This document shows, in pieces, positions 9,134 through 19,600 of a stretch of DNA of 64,000 nucleotides. The stretch is from NCBI GenBank assembly GCA_963813485.1, contig CAWEZE010000017.1, positions 62,001 through 126,000 of the forward strand. Reading direction: 5' to 3'. The notes beneath the pieces were generated by a model, which ran no database searches, was not told where the DNA came from, and saw nothing but the letters and a program-made list of their open reading frames with translations. Position numbers and translations under genes: made by a program. The stretch's first letter is position 1. Each line of letters starts with the position of its first letter. Source of the stretch: DASQUK01 sp963813485. Its GTDB lineage: Bacteria > Actinomycetota > Acidimicrobiia > Acidimicrobiales > VFJN01.

Positions 9134-9968
9134 CTAGTCCTCGAAGACGGGATCGCGCTTCTCGAGCTGTGCCATCACGGCCTCGATCTGGTTCTTGCTC
9201 CCGAGGAGCGGCCTGATCGTCTCCCGCTCGTCTCGGAACTGCTCGGCGAGCGGCGCGTCCCTCGCCCGGTTCAGGGCTCTTGAGCCGCGATGGCCTGCGG
9301 GCTCCTGCGGGCGATCTCCTGAGCGAGCGCAACGCGTCGTCAAGCGGCGAGTCGCTGACTCGGGTCACGAGTCCGATCCGTGCCGCTTCGTCGGCCGAGA
9401 CCATGCGGCCGGTGAATGAAAGCTCCTTGGCGACGTCCAAGCCCACGAGCAGCGGGAGCATCGCGGTGCCAGTCATGTCGGGCACGATCCCCCATCGGAT
9501 CTCGAGCACCGAGAACCGAGCGTCGGGGGAAGCCAGCCGCATGTCCGCGCAGAGCGCGATCGGGCAGCCGCCACCGAGCGCGACGCCATGGACCGCGGCG
9601 ATGACTGGGCACTGCAGCTCCTGCCACACATAGGCAGCCTGCTGCCCGAGGTGTGTGATACGGCCGTCAGTGTTGCCGATCTGGTGCAGGACGCTGTTGG
9701 ACGGCTGGCTGTCCACGTCGCTGCCGGACATGGCTTGGAGGCTGCCGACGTCGAGCCCAGCGCAAAACCCTCGCCCCTCGCCGGACAAGACGACTGCGCG
9801 CAACTGGACGTTGTTGTGTTTCAGTTGCTCAACCCGCGTCGACCAGCGTGGTCGGAACATCGGCACGTCGAGCGTGTTGAGCTTGTCGGCGCGGTTTAGC
9901 CGGACGTCAGCTACGCCACCATCGATCGAAACAGCTACCCGCTGGGTACTCAGAGAGGCGTGATCCAC
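9134..9968 (-). CDS. Enoyl-CoA hydratase/isomerase family protein, frameshifted near the C-terminus
   Basis: From a GTG at 9968 the minus strand encodes a crotonase-fold protein: VADVRLNRADKLNTLD, VVLSGEGRGFCAGLDV (first oxyanion-hole segment), CPVIAAVHGVALGGGCPIAL (second), and LEIRWGIVPDM. After DDALRS (about 9330) the frame shifts to ALAQEIARRSPQAIAA. A second shift near 9290 leads to LAEQFRDERETIRPLLGS and the end at PVFED. Family members hydrate enoyl-CoA or perform related reactions on acyl-CoA thioesters in beta-oxidation. The acidic residue after the second oxyanion motif is not clear enough to assign the reaction. No beta-oxidation neighbour lies close by. Confidence 0.8.
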
Positions 9969-10666
9969 GCTACCGTCCTTGTTCGTTGACTTCCGGTCCT
10001 CGACGGGTGCCGACCGCACCGTGGGCGATGCCCGGCTTTGACGTCGTCCCACGGCCGAGGGTGCGAAGATCGGCATGGAGAGCGCCTCGTGTCCCCGTGC
10101 CCTTCCGTGCCACCGGTTCACGCCCTCGTGCCGGCTGCGGGCGCGGCCGCCCGGCTCTCCGTGTTCGTCGAGCGACCGTCCGGCCGCGTACGTGAGTGTG
10201 TCTGTGGAACGAGACCTCGGGACAGGTGACCGGGTGCGGCGACCCAGTCCCACGAAATCCTTCATGGCAACTCCTGACTCGTCTCGGTCACCTACAGAGA
10301 CGAGATAGGGCCTCCGCCTGTGACACTCCCCCAGGGACCTGACGACTGCAACCGACGATCCGCGAACATCGCGGTCAACGAACGGCGCTCGCGCCGAGAT
10401 CAGCGCCTGTAGCGCCGGAGGAACCTGGGCTGTGACGCCAAAGGGGACGTACCGATTCTGGCGATCTGTCACCGCGCGACATGCCGCCGGACAAGCCTCA
10501 CGGGTCAATGGCCACGGAGTCCTTTCCCGTCCATCTGGGACACGCGGCCGGGCGATACCGGACGGTTCTGGGACGCCAGGCGCGCATCGTGGAGCGGTCG
10601 AAAGTGGCACGTCTGTTCCGCAATCCCCGGCGGCGTGTTCACGCGAGCTGAGAACAGCGCCGACTG
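9969..10666. other. About 700 bases without a recognisable gene
   Basis: A long minus-strand open frame crosses this interval, but its product is Arg-rich, low in hydrophobic residues and unlike any family I know. Plus-strand frames are short. It probably holds the promoter of the enoyl-CoA hydratase gene and decayed DNA. Confidence 0.4.
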
Positions 10667-10933
10667 CTATCTGCCGGTGCGCTCGCGGTGCTTGCAGCCT
10701 GGCCAGCAGCAGGGCCGACGCTGGCCTTCCTCCAGCTCCTCCTGGGTCCGGCGAATGCGGCGTTCTCGGGTCATCTCCTGCTTGGCATCCTCGACCCAGC
10801 AGATGAACTCGTTGCGGGCCAGAGGCGTGATGTCCTTCCAGGCATCGAGTGCCGTGGGGTTGGCGATCAGCGCCTTGCGCAGGTCTCCTGGAAGCTTGTG
10901 CACCACCCCACCGGGCACTCGCGGGCTGCTCAC
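10667..10933 (-). CDS. YdeI/OmdA family protein
   Basis: This 88-residue protein matches the small YdeI/OmpD-associated domain: VPGGVVHKLPGDLRKALIAN, LDAWKDITPLARNEFICWVE, DAKQEMTRERRIRRTQEEL, then GQRRPCCWPGCKHRE. The family is cytoplasmic and of poorly known function. Some members were linked to protection against antimicrobial peptides. The Cys pair in CCWPGC near the C-terminus is common in the short actinobacterial version. It stands alone between two gene-poor stretches. Confidence 0.75.
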   Translation of the reverse strand: MSSPRVPGGVVHKLPGDLRKALIANPTALDAWKDITPLARNEFICWVEDAKQEMTRERRIRRTQEELEEGQRRPCCWPGCKHRERTGR

Positions 10934-11201
10934 ACGACCACGGTAGCGGGCAGGACGGCCCCTGCCGGGTGCGCGGAAATGCCCGTTCCATCGCGGACGC
11001 GGCTCGATGGCTGACCCGCTCGGTATCGCTCCGAATCGGCATCTGGGTCACGGCGACAGGCTGAGCACGCGGGCGTTATGGCGCGCCCGTACCCCGCACG
11101 CTCCTGCTCAAGAGGTCGCGCCCAGTCGTCCCCCGCCCTCAGCAGGTGTGAGCGGGGGCGATCAGGCAACCTGTTCCCGTGGAATGGGGAGCGGGTGAAG
11201 G
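10934..11201. other. Intergenic, nothing recognised
   Basis: This lies between the divergent YdeI-like and MBL-fold genes, so it should hold both promoters. No motif stood out apart from a purine-rich ribosome site near the MBL start. Confidence 0.4.
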
Positions 11202-11877
11202 ATGATCGAGGTCCACCGACTCCACCTCGCGGATGTCACGCCGGCGCCGCACCTGCCTTGGGCTCGGCCAACGTTTCCGGTGTTTGCGTACCTAGTGCTG
11301 CACCCGGCGGGGCCAATCCTGGTCGACAGCGGTGTCGGTGTCGGAAACCCCTTCATCGACGAGCTGTACTCGCCGGTGCACTACGACCTCGACGAGGCGC
11401 TACGCGATCACGGGATCCGTGTCTACTACATCGAGACGGTCATCACCTCGCATCTTCATTTCGACCATTGCGGCCAGAACAACCGCTTCCCACACGCGAA
11501 GGTCTTCGTGCAAAGAGCTGAGGTCGAAGCAGCAAAGGCAGAGCTGTACACCGTGCCGGAATGGGCCTTCCCGCCGAAGGTCGAGCTCACCATCGTCGAA
11601 GGTGACCACGACGTGGTGACCGGCGTCCGGGCGATCGCCCACCACCGTGGCACACACCTGGACACCAGTCGGCGGTCATCGACGATGACGATGACGGGCT
11701 CCGCACCATCCTGTGCTGCCAAGCTTCCTGGACGGCGAGCAGCTTCGACGAGGTCAGCCTCGGCGATGATGGCTGGGACGACGCCAAGGGCGCTGCATCT
11801 CTCAAGAAGTTCTCTGGCCCCTCGGTCCCAACTGTGTGTCGTTCAGCCACGACCCCCAGGCATGGCGGCCACTCTGA
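11202..11877 (+). CDS. MBL-fold metallo-hydrolase (lactonase-like), two frameshifts
   Basis: The N-terminal part reads FPVFAYLVLHPAGPILVDSGVG, then the metal-binding HxHxDH motif in SHLHFDHCGQN, and AKVFVQRAEVEAA. The open frame as given (to 12107) drifts out of register after GVRAIA near 11650. The neighbouring frame supplies PGHQSAVIDDDDGLRTILCC, and a further shift near 11815 gives LGPNCVSFSHDPQAWRP and a stop at 11875-11877. That restored end (FSHD...W) is typical of AHL-lactonase-like members of this superfamily, which hydrolyse lactones or other esters with two zinc ions. The substrate is not known. Confidence 0.8.
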
Positions 11878-12274
11878 GACATCGGCACGAGGTCGTGGAA
11901 CCGGTGTCCGGGGTCGGGACGCGATTGCGTGATCTGTCGCGCCCGATCGGCGACCAGAGCCGTCGATCGGTACGCGCTCGCCTGCACGTCGAAGTCGGTA
12001 GAGTGTGCTCGGCTGCTCTTCCGGAGGCGGGTTCTCGCGTTCTCGTCATGTGCGGGGTTGGCGGCGCACTCCGCCGGTACTCGCGCGTCTCCTGTGGGTG
12101 CCGGTGAGCGTGATTATCGAGTGGTCGGTCGAACGTCGCTTGCGCGGTCCAGGCCGTCGGAGTTCGGAGTGGATGGATGCTGCGAATCCTGGATCGACCC
12201 GAGCGCCAAGTTGCCTGGCGGCCGAGCTGACGCCTCTCGCCGTTAAGCCATCCGCCGGACGGTTTGCGGAGAGG
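11878..12274. other. Intergenic, nothing recognised
   Basis: This is the convergent gap between the MBL-fold gene and the aminotransferase gene. Both strands carry only fortuitous high-GC frames. No strong terminator hairpin was found. Confidence 0.4.
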
Positions 12275-13441
12275 TCAGCCATTCTCGCCGACGGACGCCA
12301 TCGCTGCACGCAACGGTCACCCAGCAGGGCGAGTCGCTCGACGGGCTCGTTGCTGAACACGAAGCGGACGTGACGATCTGCGATCTCGCCGCCCCAGCCG
12401 CGCATGGGGGTGGCCGCCACCTTGTGCTCCAGCAGGCGGTCGGCGACCTCGACGCAGTCGTGCCCGAGCGCGGCGACGTCGACCAGAAGCGACCAGGCCC
12501 CTGTTGGGCGTACCACCGGCAGGCCGTCGAGTTCGCGGAGCATCGTGTTGCGCCGACGCTCGCATTCCGCGTTGGCGGCGGCCAGGTGGTCATCGGGCAA
12601 CTCGAGGGCGACACGTGTCCCGATCTGGGCGAAGCCGCTGGGCACCAGACCGTTATAGATCTGGACCCGCGACACGTCGTTGACCAGCCCGCCCGGTGCG
12701 ACCACCCAGCCGACCCGCCAGGCGATCATGCGCTGCTCCGACGACGGGGCGCCCACGGTCACGGTGCGATCGCGGATTCCAGGAAGCGCCGCCGGATGCC
12801 GGATCGGATGGCCGTCAAACAGGACGCCTTCGAACCCCGCCCAGTACAGGAGCCACAGGTCTCGCTCCCGGCAGACCGACGCCACCGCCTCCCACTCCTC
12901 GTCGTTCGCCACCCAACCGGACGGGAACGACGCGTTGTTGACGAACACCACCCGCTGTGCGATCGGTCACCGTGGCCGGCAGTGCATCGACGTCGAGCCG
13001 CCACTCATCCCGGGCGACCCGCAGCGGCACAAGCCGCGGGACCGCCCCCACCAGGCGAACCCGGTTGAGCATGCCGGCATAGGTCGGGTCAGTGAGGACG
13101 ACCTCGTCCCCCGGATCGGTCAGGCAGAACAGCGCATCGAGCATCGCGTCGCCCTCACCGCTGGTAATCACGATCTCCCGGCGCCCGTCATACCGCGGCC
13201 CACCCCGACGCTCGATGTACGCCGCCACCGCCCCCTTGAGATCATCGCGGCCCGTGAACGGCAGCCAACTGTTCGCCTCGTCCTCACCGAGCGCCGCCCG
13301 AGTGGCCTCTACCGCCTCGGCCGGCGGCGGGATGTCGGTGTCGAGGTTCTCCAAGCGCAGAACCTCCGGGTCGTCGGCGGCCGCCGCAGCGACCCGATCG
13401 ATGCCGAAACCCGGGATGTGCTCGAGACGCCGGACGCTCAT
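12275..13441 (-). CDS. Pyridoxal-phosphate aminotransferase class I/II, two frameshifts
   Basis: The ATG at 13441 has a strong ribosome site (GGGGAGGGGACCG). The N-terminal half contains LENLDTDIPPP, REIVITSGEGDAMLDALF (cofactor-binding loop), and GDEVVLTDPTYAGMLNRV. Near 12965 the frame changes and continues with VVFVNNASFPSGW, then RTVTVGAPSSEQRMIAWRVGW in place of the usual S-x-S-K-x-F lysine block. The expected PLP lysine is therefore not obvious: the position reads APSSEQRMI. A last shift near 12330 gives AAMASVGENG and a stop. It belongs to the aspartate-aminotransferase fold. If the lysine is really absent, it would not be a normal transaminase. Confidence 0.75.
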
Positions 13442-13792
13442 CGGTCCCCTCCCCTCGTTCCACGGGAGAATCAAACCATGGTTACAGGCGACCGGCGGAT
13501 GACAACGACGGGTCGCACGGTGGCCGACCATCACCCGCCGACGAGCCGACGCGCCGAGTGATCGATGACCTCGACACGGTGCCGAGGCCGCAAAGGCAGA
13601 CCCGTCTGATCAGCCAGCACGAGGAGATTCCGCCGTCGCCGGGCCCCCGGCAGGATCGATCGGGTCCACCCGCCGTACCAGCGGCGGGCCGTGGCGGGCT
13701 GGTCTGCACGTATGCGTGGGGCGCTGTCTGTGTGGCGTCCGTCACACCTGCGCCTGATACATCAGCACGATGTCGGAGACGACGGCCGAGCG
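13442..13792. other. Intergenic, nothing recognised
   Basis: This contains the aminotransferase promoter and ribosome site at its left edge. No gene was recognised before the LuxR fragment. Confidence 0.4.
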
Positions 13793-14046
13793 GGGCCCGC
13801 CTGTTCGGTGCCGTGATCTCGCTCATCACCGAGGTCGCTGCCGTGGTGCGCCCGCGGGCACGGGGAGGCGATCACCTCCGGCCGCCGGTCACGGCATCGG
13901 CCGCGACCTGGAGGCCGCCGTCGACCTCCTCGCTCGGGAGACCGACGGGAACCCCTTTTTGCTCGTCGAGCTGTGGCTGCACCTCATCGACACCGCCCGG
14001 CTGGCCCGGCGCACGATCGGTGGACGGTGGTCCGGCCGCTGACCGA
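13793..14046 (+). pseudogene. Internally deleted copy of the LuxR/AAA regulator gene
   Basis: About 48 bases at 13793-13841 (encoding RLFGAVISLITEVA) and about 165 bases at 13882-14046 (encoding GRDLEAAVDLLARETDGNPF and the LLVELWLHLIDT segment) are nearly identical at the DNA level to parts of the regulator gene at 16661-19714. Over the stretch around 13890-14000 I count only about two or three differences. The 300 or so bases that separate these parts in the full gene are replaced by about 40 unrelated bases. Homology ends sharply after CTGACCGAC. It is therefore a recent partial duplicate on the opposite strand, not an independent gene. Confidence 0.8.
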
Positions 14047-14150
14047 CGCCGTTGACCGCATCGCCTCCCCGTCTGCCGCCAGAGCTGCGGGAGCTGTTCC
14101 TGACCAAGGGCCGGGTCGCGGTCGCCCTCGACCGGCGAGCCTAACCGGGA

Positions 14151-14929
14151 TCAGACCCGGCGGCCGAGGCCGAGCACCAGCCGGGCACGCCACGGGAGCT
14201 CGGCCGGCGACAGGGTAGCGATGGCCGCCGCCACCTCCCGACGCACATGGGGTTGATCGTCGTCGCTCACCAGTCCCGCGGCGGTCGGGATGCCGAGGCG
14301 GTAGGCCAGCCACGCATCAACACCGGGCCAGGGAACGTCGACCTCGATGACCCGCGCGTCGGACCGCAGCCCGGCGCCTCGGAGCAGGTCACCGACTGCC
14401 TCGGCGGATCCGACGGCGTTGCCAGGTCGTCGAGCAACGAGCCGACGTCGGTGCGGGCACGACCAGCCCGTCGGCCCAGGACGTCGTTGACGATCTGCTT
14501 CGGGGCGTAGGGCGGCTCGGGCCGGACCCAGGTGAGCAGGCCGACGACCGGTGCGACGCGTCCCATCTCTGCGGTCGCCGCGACGGGGTCGGGGAAATGG
14601 TTGATGCCGAAGGCGCACCCGGCCGCGGCGAACGCGCCATCGCGGAAGGGAAGCCACTCGGCGTCGCCGCGCACCTTGAGGGCCGTCGGGTTGTGGGCAA
14701 GCTGCCCGCTGGAGATATCGACGGCGACGGTCGCGGGCAGGAGCCGCCCCAGTGCCCCCGAGCCCGCGGCAACGTCGAGGGTTCGCCCTGAAAGGCGTGC
14801 GAGCGCGTCTGCGAGTGGGCGGTTCAGCAGGGCGTACACCGGGTCGGCGTCGTCGGCGAAGGCAGGAGCCGCTCGATCGTACGCCGACGCGAGCTCGTGC
14901 TTGACCAGCCGTGGCCGGCTGGGGCTCAC
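14151..14929 (-). CDS. SAM-dependent methyltransferase, class I, frameshifted near 14400
   Basis: From the GTG at 14929 the product reads ELASAYDRAAPAFADDADPV, then motif I of a Rossmann methyltransferase in RTLDVAAGSGALGRLL, VAVDIS (acidic loop), RGDAEWLPFRDGAF and AFGINHFPDP. This is the pattern of the Methyltransf_11/UbiE group, which transfers methyl from SAM to small molecules. Near 14400 the frame changes to AEAVGDLLRGAGLRSDARVI, and the protein ends in LVLGLGRRV. The start overlaps the stop of the upstream kinase-like gene as GTGA (14929-14926), which implies translational coupling. The substrate is unknown. Confidence 0.75.
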
Positions 14930-15854
14930 GCGGAGGTCCACAACGCCAGCGGATCGCGAGCTCGGGCGGCCCACCAGACCAGACCGGCTCGTCCGCGCTC
15001 GCGCCGTCGCGTACGGCTCGTCGGTGGCCGACAGCGCCATGTCCCAGCCAAGCTGTGCCGCGCGCCTCGCGGTTCCAGCTGCAGGGCATCCTCGTCATGC
15101 TCGTCGCCGCCGCCAACCTGATGTCGTCGAGGAGCTCGTCGGCGCAGCGTCGACGCGGCGGCGTTGATGGCCACGTACCAGGCGAAGTCCACGGCCCCGG
15201 GGGCGACCGGGTCAGGTCGCCCCAGTCCAACACCAGCACCCGGCCGTCGAGCAGTCCAAGGTTGGCCAGCTTGAGGTCTCCGTGGATGACCGTGGTCGAG
15301 TGCTCGAGCAGCGCCGCCGCGAACACGGAGAGGTCGGTGTGAACCGCGCTCACCGCGGCGACGACGTCCGGCGGCACCACTTCCGCGAACCTGTTCCAGC
15401 CCTCGACGATCAGATCCGGGATCGGGCTCCCCTCCGGTGTCCGCAGTTCGGCGGCGACGAGGGCGAAGAGCCCGTACAAGTCGGCCAAAGGACACAGGCC
15501 CCCGACTGTGCGAGCCGGAGGTTTGAATGCAACGTGCATGGCGGCCGCCGTGTCGAGCAGGCGCCGGCTGGTTCCGCGCGACAGCCGGCCCGGCGCGAAC
15601 AGCCCTGCGGCGACGTCGCGCATGATCACCAGCCAGCCGTCGTCCTCAGGCTCCACGGCGATGACAGCGTGTTCGACCGTCGGTGGGACCAGAGCGAACA
15701 GGCCGGAGTGCCACAGGGTCGCGACACGGCCGCCGGCGTGGGTCCCCCGCCCGATCCAGTCGCGTCCTAGCCGCACGTGCTTGACGACGAGGCGGGAGCC
15801 GTCGGCCAGCACCACGCGCTCGAGTTCGCTTCCGGACTTCCCGTCAGCCACCAT
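14926..15854 (-). CDS. Aminoglycoside phosphotransferase (APH)-like kinase, frameshifted
   Basis: The ATG at 15854 opens a protein-kinase-like fold: VVLADGSRLVVKHV (ATP-binding lysine), EDDGWLVIMRDV (hinge), then the catalytic loop TTVIHGDLKLANLGLL (HGDxxxxN) and the metal-binding VLDWGDLT. After this, near 15210, the frame shifts to GAVDFAWYVAINAA. Further shifts are needed to read DEHDEDAL, MALSATDEPYATARAR and the end at PLALWTSA. APH-family enzymes phosphorylate antibiotics, homoserine, choline-like compounds or others. The substrate cannot be told here. Its stop overlaps the start of the methyltransferase, so the two may modify the same small molecule. Confidence 0.7.
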
Positions 15855-15893
15855 TGGACCGCGCTCGACAAGCAGTGTCGAGCACTGAGGAGG

Positions 15894-16310
15894 TCACGGG
15901 CGTACCAGCGGAGAGGCGGCGGCCATCTCCGCCCGCAGCGCTGGTCCCCATTTGCCGGCGCAGTACACGACGTGCGACACCACCTGGCCGGCCTCGACGC
16001 GCAACCGGTGCAGCTGCCGGCAGTTCACGTCGTCGTCGCTCTCCCGCCACCACCGCTCGAACTGCACCACCACGTATCCATCCTCGCTGGTCGTCACCTC
16101 CCAGGCGGCGAGCCGGCCCTGCACCGGCCACCAACTCCGCAACTGCCCGGTGATCGCCTCGGGGCCTTCGAGCTGGAAGCGCCAGCCCGGTGCGTGAGCA
16201 TCAAAGAGCGCGTCAGGCGCATAGGCGCGGGCGAACGGAGCGAAGTCCCCAGACTCCAGGCAGCGGGCGAGCCTCTCGGTCACTATCTTCTCCTCCTCCG
16301 TCTCTGGCAT
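15894..16310 (-). CDS. SnoaL/NTF2-like family protein
   Basis: The product has 138 residues and an NTF2-like layout: EKIVTERLARCLESGDFAPF, YAPDALFDAHAPGWRFQLEG, a sheet ending HRLRVEAGQVVSHVVYCAGK. It resembles actinobacterial SnoaL-like proteins with unknown ligand. It lies between the kinase-like gene and the divergent DUF4242 gene and is intact. Confidence 0.75.
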   Translation of the reverse strand: MPETEEEKIVTERLARCLESGDFAPFARAYAPDALFDAHAPGWRFQLEGPEAITGQLRSWWPVQGRLAAWEVTTSEDGYVVVQFERWWRESDDDVNCRQLHRLRVEAGQVVSHVVYCAGKWGPALRAEMAAASPLVRP

Positions 16311-16424
16311 TGCCTGATCGTGGCCGCCGCTGACAGTCAGCGATCACCGCAACCGCCCCACGCTTCATCGCGGAGAGCCGCTATGCCGGGGACGGCAGCA
16401 CCCCCAACGCCGTAGAGTTCGGCC

Positions 16425-16691
16425 ATGGCATTGTTCCTGGTCGAGCGAGACTTCGCCGAGGCGCTGGACCTCGATGCCGACTTCGTCGAGAGGATCGTCG
16501 CCGTCAACGACGACGTCGGCGTTCGCTGGGTGTACTCGTTCCTGAGCGCGGACAAGCGCAAGACGTATTGCCTCTACGAGGCCGAGTCCGAGGACGCCAT
16601 CATCGAGGCGGCCCGTCGCAGCGACTTCCCGGCGGACGTCATCATTCGCGTCGATCAGTTTCAACCCGAGGCGTTCCTCGCCGCCCCCTGA
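16425..16691 (+). CDS. DUF4242 (SCO4226-type) small protein
   Basis: This 88-residue protein begins MALFLVERDFAEALDLDADF, then VRWVYSFLSADKRKTYCLYEAESEDAI and ADVIIRVDQF. It is the DUF4242 fold, a small ferredoxin-like dimer. The Streptomyces member SCO4226 is reported to bind nickel. The YSF...K..YCLYEA pattern is well kept. Its 3' end overlaps the convergent LuxR gene by about 30 bases. Confidence 0.8.
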   Translation: MALFLVERDFAEALDLDADFVERIVAVNDDVGVRWVYSFLSADKRKTYCLYEAESEDAIIEAARRSDFPADVIIRVDQFQPEAFLAAP

Positions 16692-19600
16692 CGGTCCGCC
16701 GGCACCGTCCGGCGCAACGCCCACGCCGCCGCCTCGGTGCGGTTGGCACACTGCGTCTTCATGAGGATCGATCGCACGTGGTTCGCCGCGGTGTGTTGGC
16801 TGATGTGCAGGCGCTCACTGATCTCCCGGTTGCTGCGACCCTCGGCGATCAGGGCCAGCACGGTGACCTCCCGGTCGGTGAGCCCGGCGGCGTCCGGCTC
16901 GGGCCGATGGGGCTGACCCCCGTTGGCGTCGAGGGCGGCGCGTGCCGACGCCGCGACGGCGCCCATGCCGACCCGCTCCGCCGTCGCCAGCGCCGCCCCG
17001 AGTAGCTCGATGCCCCGGTCGACTTCCGCCTGCCGTGGCCGGCCGACGAGGAACGTGCCGTAGTCGAGCTGGCTGTGGGCGAGCCAGACCGGCATCCGAG
17101 TCGACTCGTCGATCCGCAGCCCGGCCTCGAAGTGGATCTCCGCCTCGCGCTCGTGGCCCAGCACGGCGCCCAGCTTGCCGAGCAGGCGGTCGACGGCGCC
17201 GTGGGCGGCGAGGAGGTACCCGACCTGCACCACGAGGCCGCGCCACCCGATCAGCTCGTCGTAGACGGCGGCGGCCCCGGCGTGGTGCCCGACGGCGCAG
17301 CAGGCGTCGGCCAGGTATGACAGCGAGCCGGGCCAGAGCACGTCGCGGGGCACCACCGCCAGCTGGTCGGCGACGAGGACATCGATCTCGGCGATCGCCT
17401 CGTCGCGCAGGCCGAGCTCGGCGTACATCACGGCGAGCGCCGGTCGCCACGTCGACCGGGCGCGATCGAGGCGGGCCACGGCCTCGACGATCGGCCGGGC
17501 CTCGTCGAGGCGGCCCTGCTCGCGCCGGATGCTGAACAGCTGGACGCCGTACCCGCCGGTCGCCGCGCCGGACAACGAGCGGGACAGCTCCTCAGCAGTC
17601 GTGGCGAGGGCTTCGGCCTCGGCGAAGCGGCCCTCGCCGACGGCGAGCAGGACGTGCGCCTGGCAGTCGAGCGCCTTGAACAACGGCTGGCCGGCGCTCG
17701 TCGAAACCTCGCGGTGCCGCCGGGCCGTCCTGCGAGCGGCGTCGAGGTCGCCGGCGAGGATCTCGCCGTACAGGGTCTTGCCAAGAGCTTGGTCCTCCCA
17801 CTCGAGATCGAGCAGTGCCCGCGCCGAGTTGGCCGCCTCACGCATCTCGGCCAGTCGGGCGTCGAGTGTCTGCGGCGTCCATGGCACGACCGACATGGCC
17901 TCGAACGCCAGCCGACGGGCATCCGGGTCGTCGAGGGTTCGGGCCGATGCCAGCGTGTCCTCGCCGAGCACGCGGGCCGCGTCGCCCTCACCGGCGAGGG
18001 CGAGGGCGCGGGTCAGCGATGCCTGCAGCCGCACGCGGGTCGTCTCGTCGTCGGCCAACGGGAGCACGCCCCGCAGCAGCCGGGCTGCCGTCGTCCCGTC
18101 CCTGGCGTCGCGCCATGCGGCTTCGCCATAGGCGAGGGCAGCGGCGATCCGGCCGGCCGGGTCGGTCGTCCGCTGCGCCAGCTCATGCGCCTCGAGGCAG
18201 CGCTCCTTGGCGCGGGCGACATCGCCGGCGCGCATCGTCGCATCGGCGATGCGCAGCAGAAGCTCGACCCGGCCGTTCGGGGCGATCGACGCCGCGGCCT
18301 CGAGGAACCGCGCCGCGTCGTCGTAGGCGACGGCCGCCGTCGCCGCGTCGGCAGCCTTGACGGCGGCGGACACCGCTTCCTCCGCCTCGACGAGTGGCAC
18401 CGCTGCGCCAAGGTGCTGGGCGATCGCGGCGATCGGGTCGGAGGCCGCCCCGGTGTCGAGGGCCCTGGCGACTGCGAGGTGCAGGCGGCGGCGCTCCGCG
18501 CTGCCGAGGCCGTCGCGGATCGAGCGGCGGATCAACTCGTGGGCGAAGCGGTAGCCGCCCGAGCCGTACTCGCTGACGATGCGCGACTGCACGGCGACGT
18601 CCAGCGTGGTCATCACCGTGGCCACCGGTTCGCCGGCGACGGCAGCCAGGACCACGGCGTCGAACGTCGGACCGATCACGGCCGCCATCGCCAACGTGCG
18701 CCGCGCCGGCGGGGCGAGTCGGCCGAGGCGGGCGGCGACCACGTCACGGACGCCCTCCGGGCTGGCGACGTCGGTCAGCGGCCGGACCACCGTCCACCGA
18801 TCGTTGCGCCGGGCCAGCCGGCCGGTGTCGATGAGGTGCAGCCACAGCTCGACGAGCAAAAAGGGGTTCCCGTCGGTCTCCCGAGCGAGGAGGTCGACGG
18901 CGGCCTCCAGGTCGCGGCCGACGCCGTGACCGGCGGCCGCCTCGACGAAATCGGCGATCTCCTCGGTGTCGAATCCCCCGAGCCGGACCCGCGTCACGCC
19001 GGGTGAGCGGCGCAGCTCGGGCAGCGCGGAGCGCAGCGCCTCGCCCGTGTCGGCGGGCGCCGACCGGTAGGAACAGACGATCAGCACGTTGCGCAGCGTC
19101 TGGTCGTGGACGAGCTCGCCGAGCAGGTCGATCGTCGGCCGCCGAGCCCAGTGCAGGTCGTCGAGGACAAGCAGCAGTGGCCGCCCGTCGGCGACCTCGG
19201 TGATGAGCGAGATCACGGCACCGAACAGGCGGGCCCGCTCGGCGTCGGGGTCGCCGCGCCCGACGGGCACAGGCAGCCCGAGCCCGGCGGCTCGCCGGGG
19301 TACGAGCCGGGCCAGCTCGGCGGCGCCGGTGCCGAAGTAGCGGCTCACCGTCACCGGGTCGAGGCTGGCGACGACGTGGTCGACGGCCTCGGCGAACGGC
19401 TGGTAGGGAACGGTCTGCTCCTCCGAGCACGTGCCGTAGAGCACGGCGGCGCCGTCATGGTGGACGTGGCGGGCGAACTCGGTGACCAGCCGCGTCTTGC
19501 CCGCCCCCGCGTCGCCCGGCATCAGGATGACCTGGCGGGCACCGGAGGTTGCCTTCGTCCATGCGTCCTGGAGCGCGCGCCACGGACCGACGCGGCCGAC

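Noticed and set aside
9072..11051. Minus-strand 659-codon frame as one protein
   Set aside because: Only the part below 9968 is a crotonase. The rest is Arg-rich and covers the region of the YdeI-like gene in another frame.
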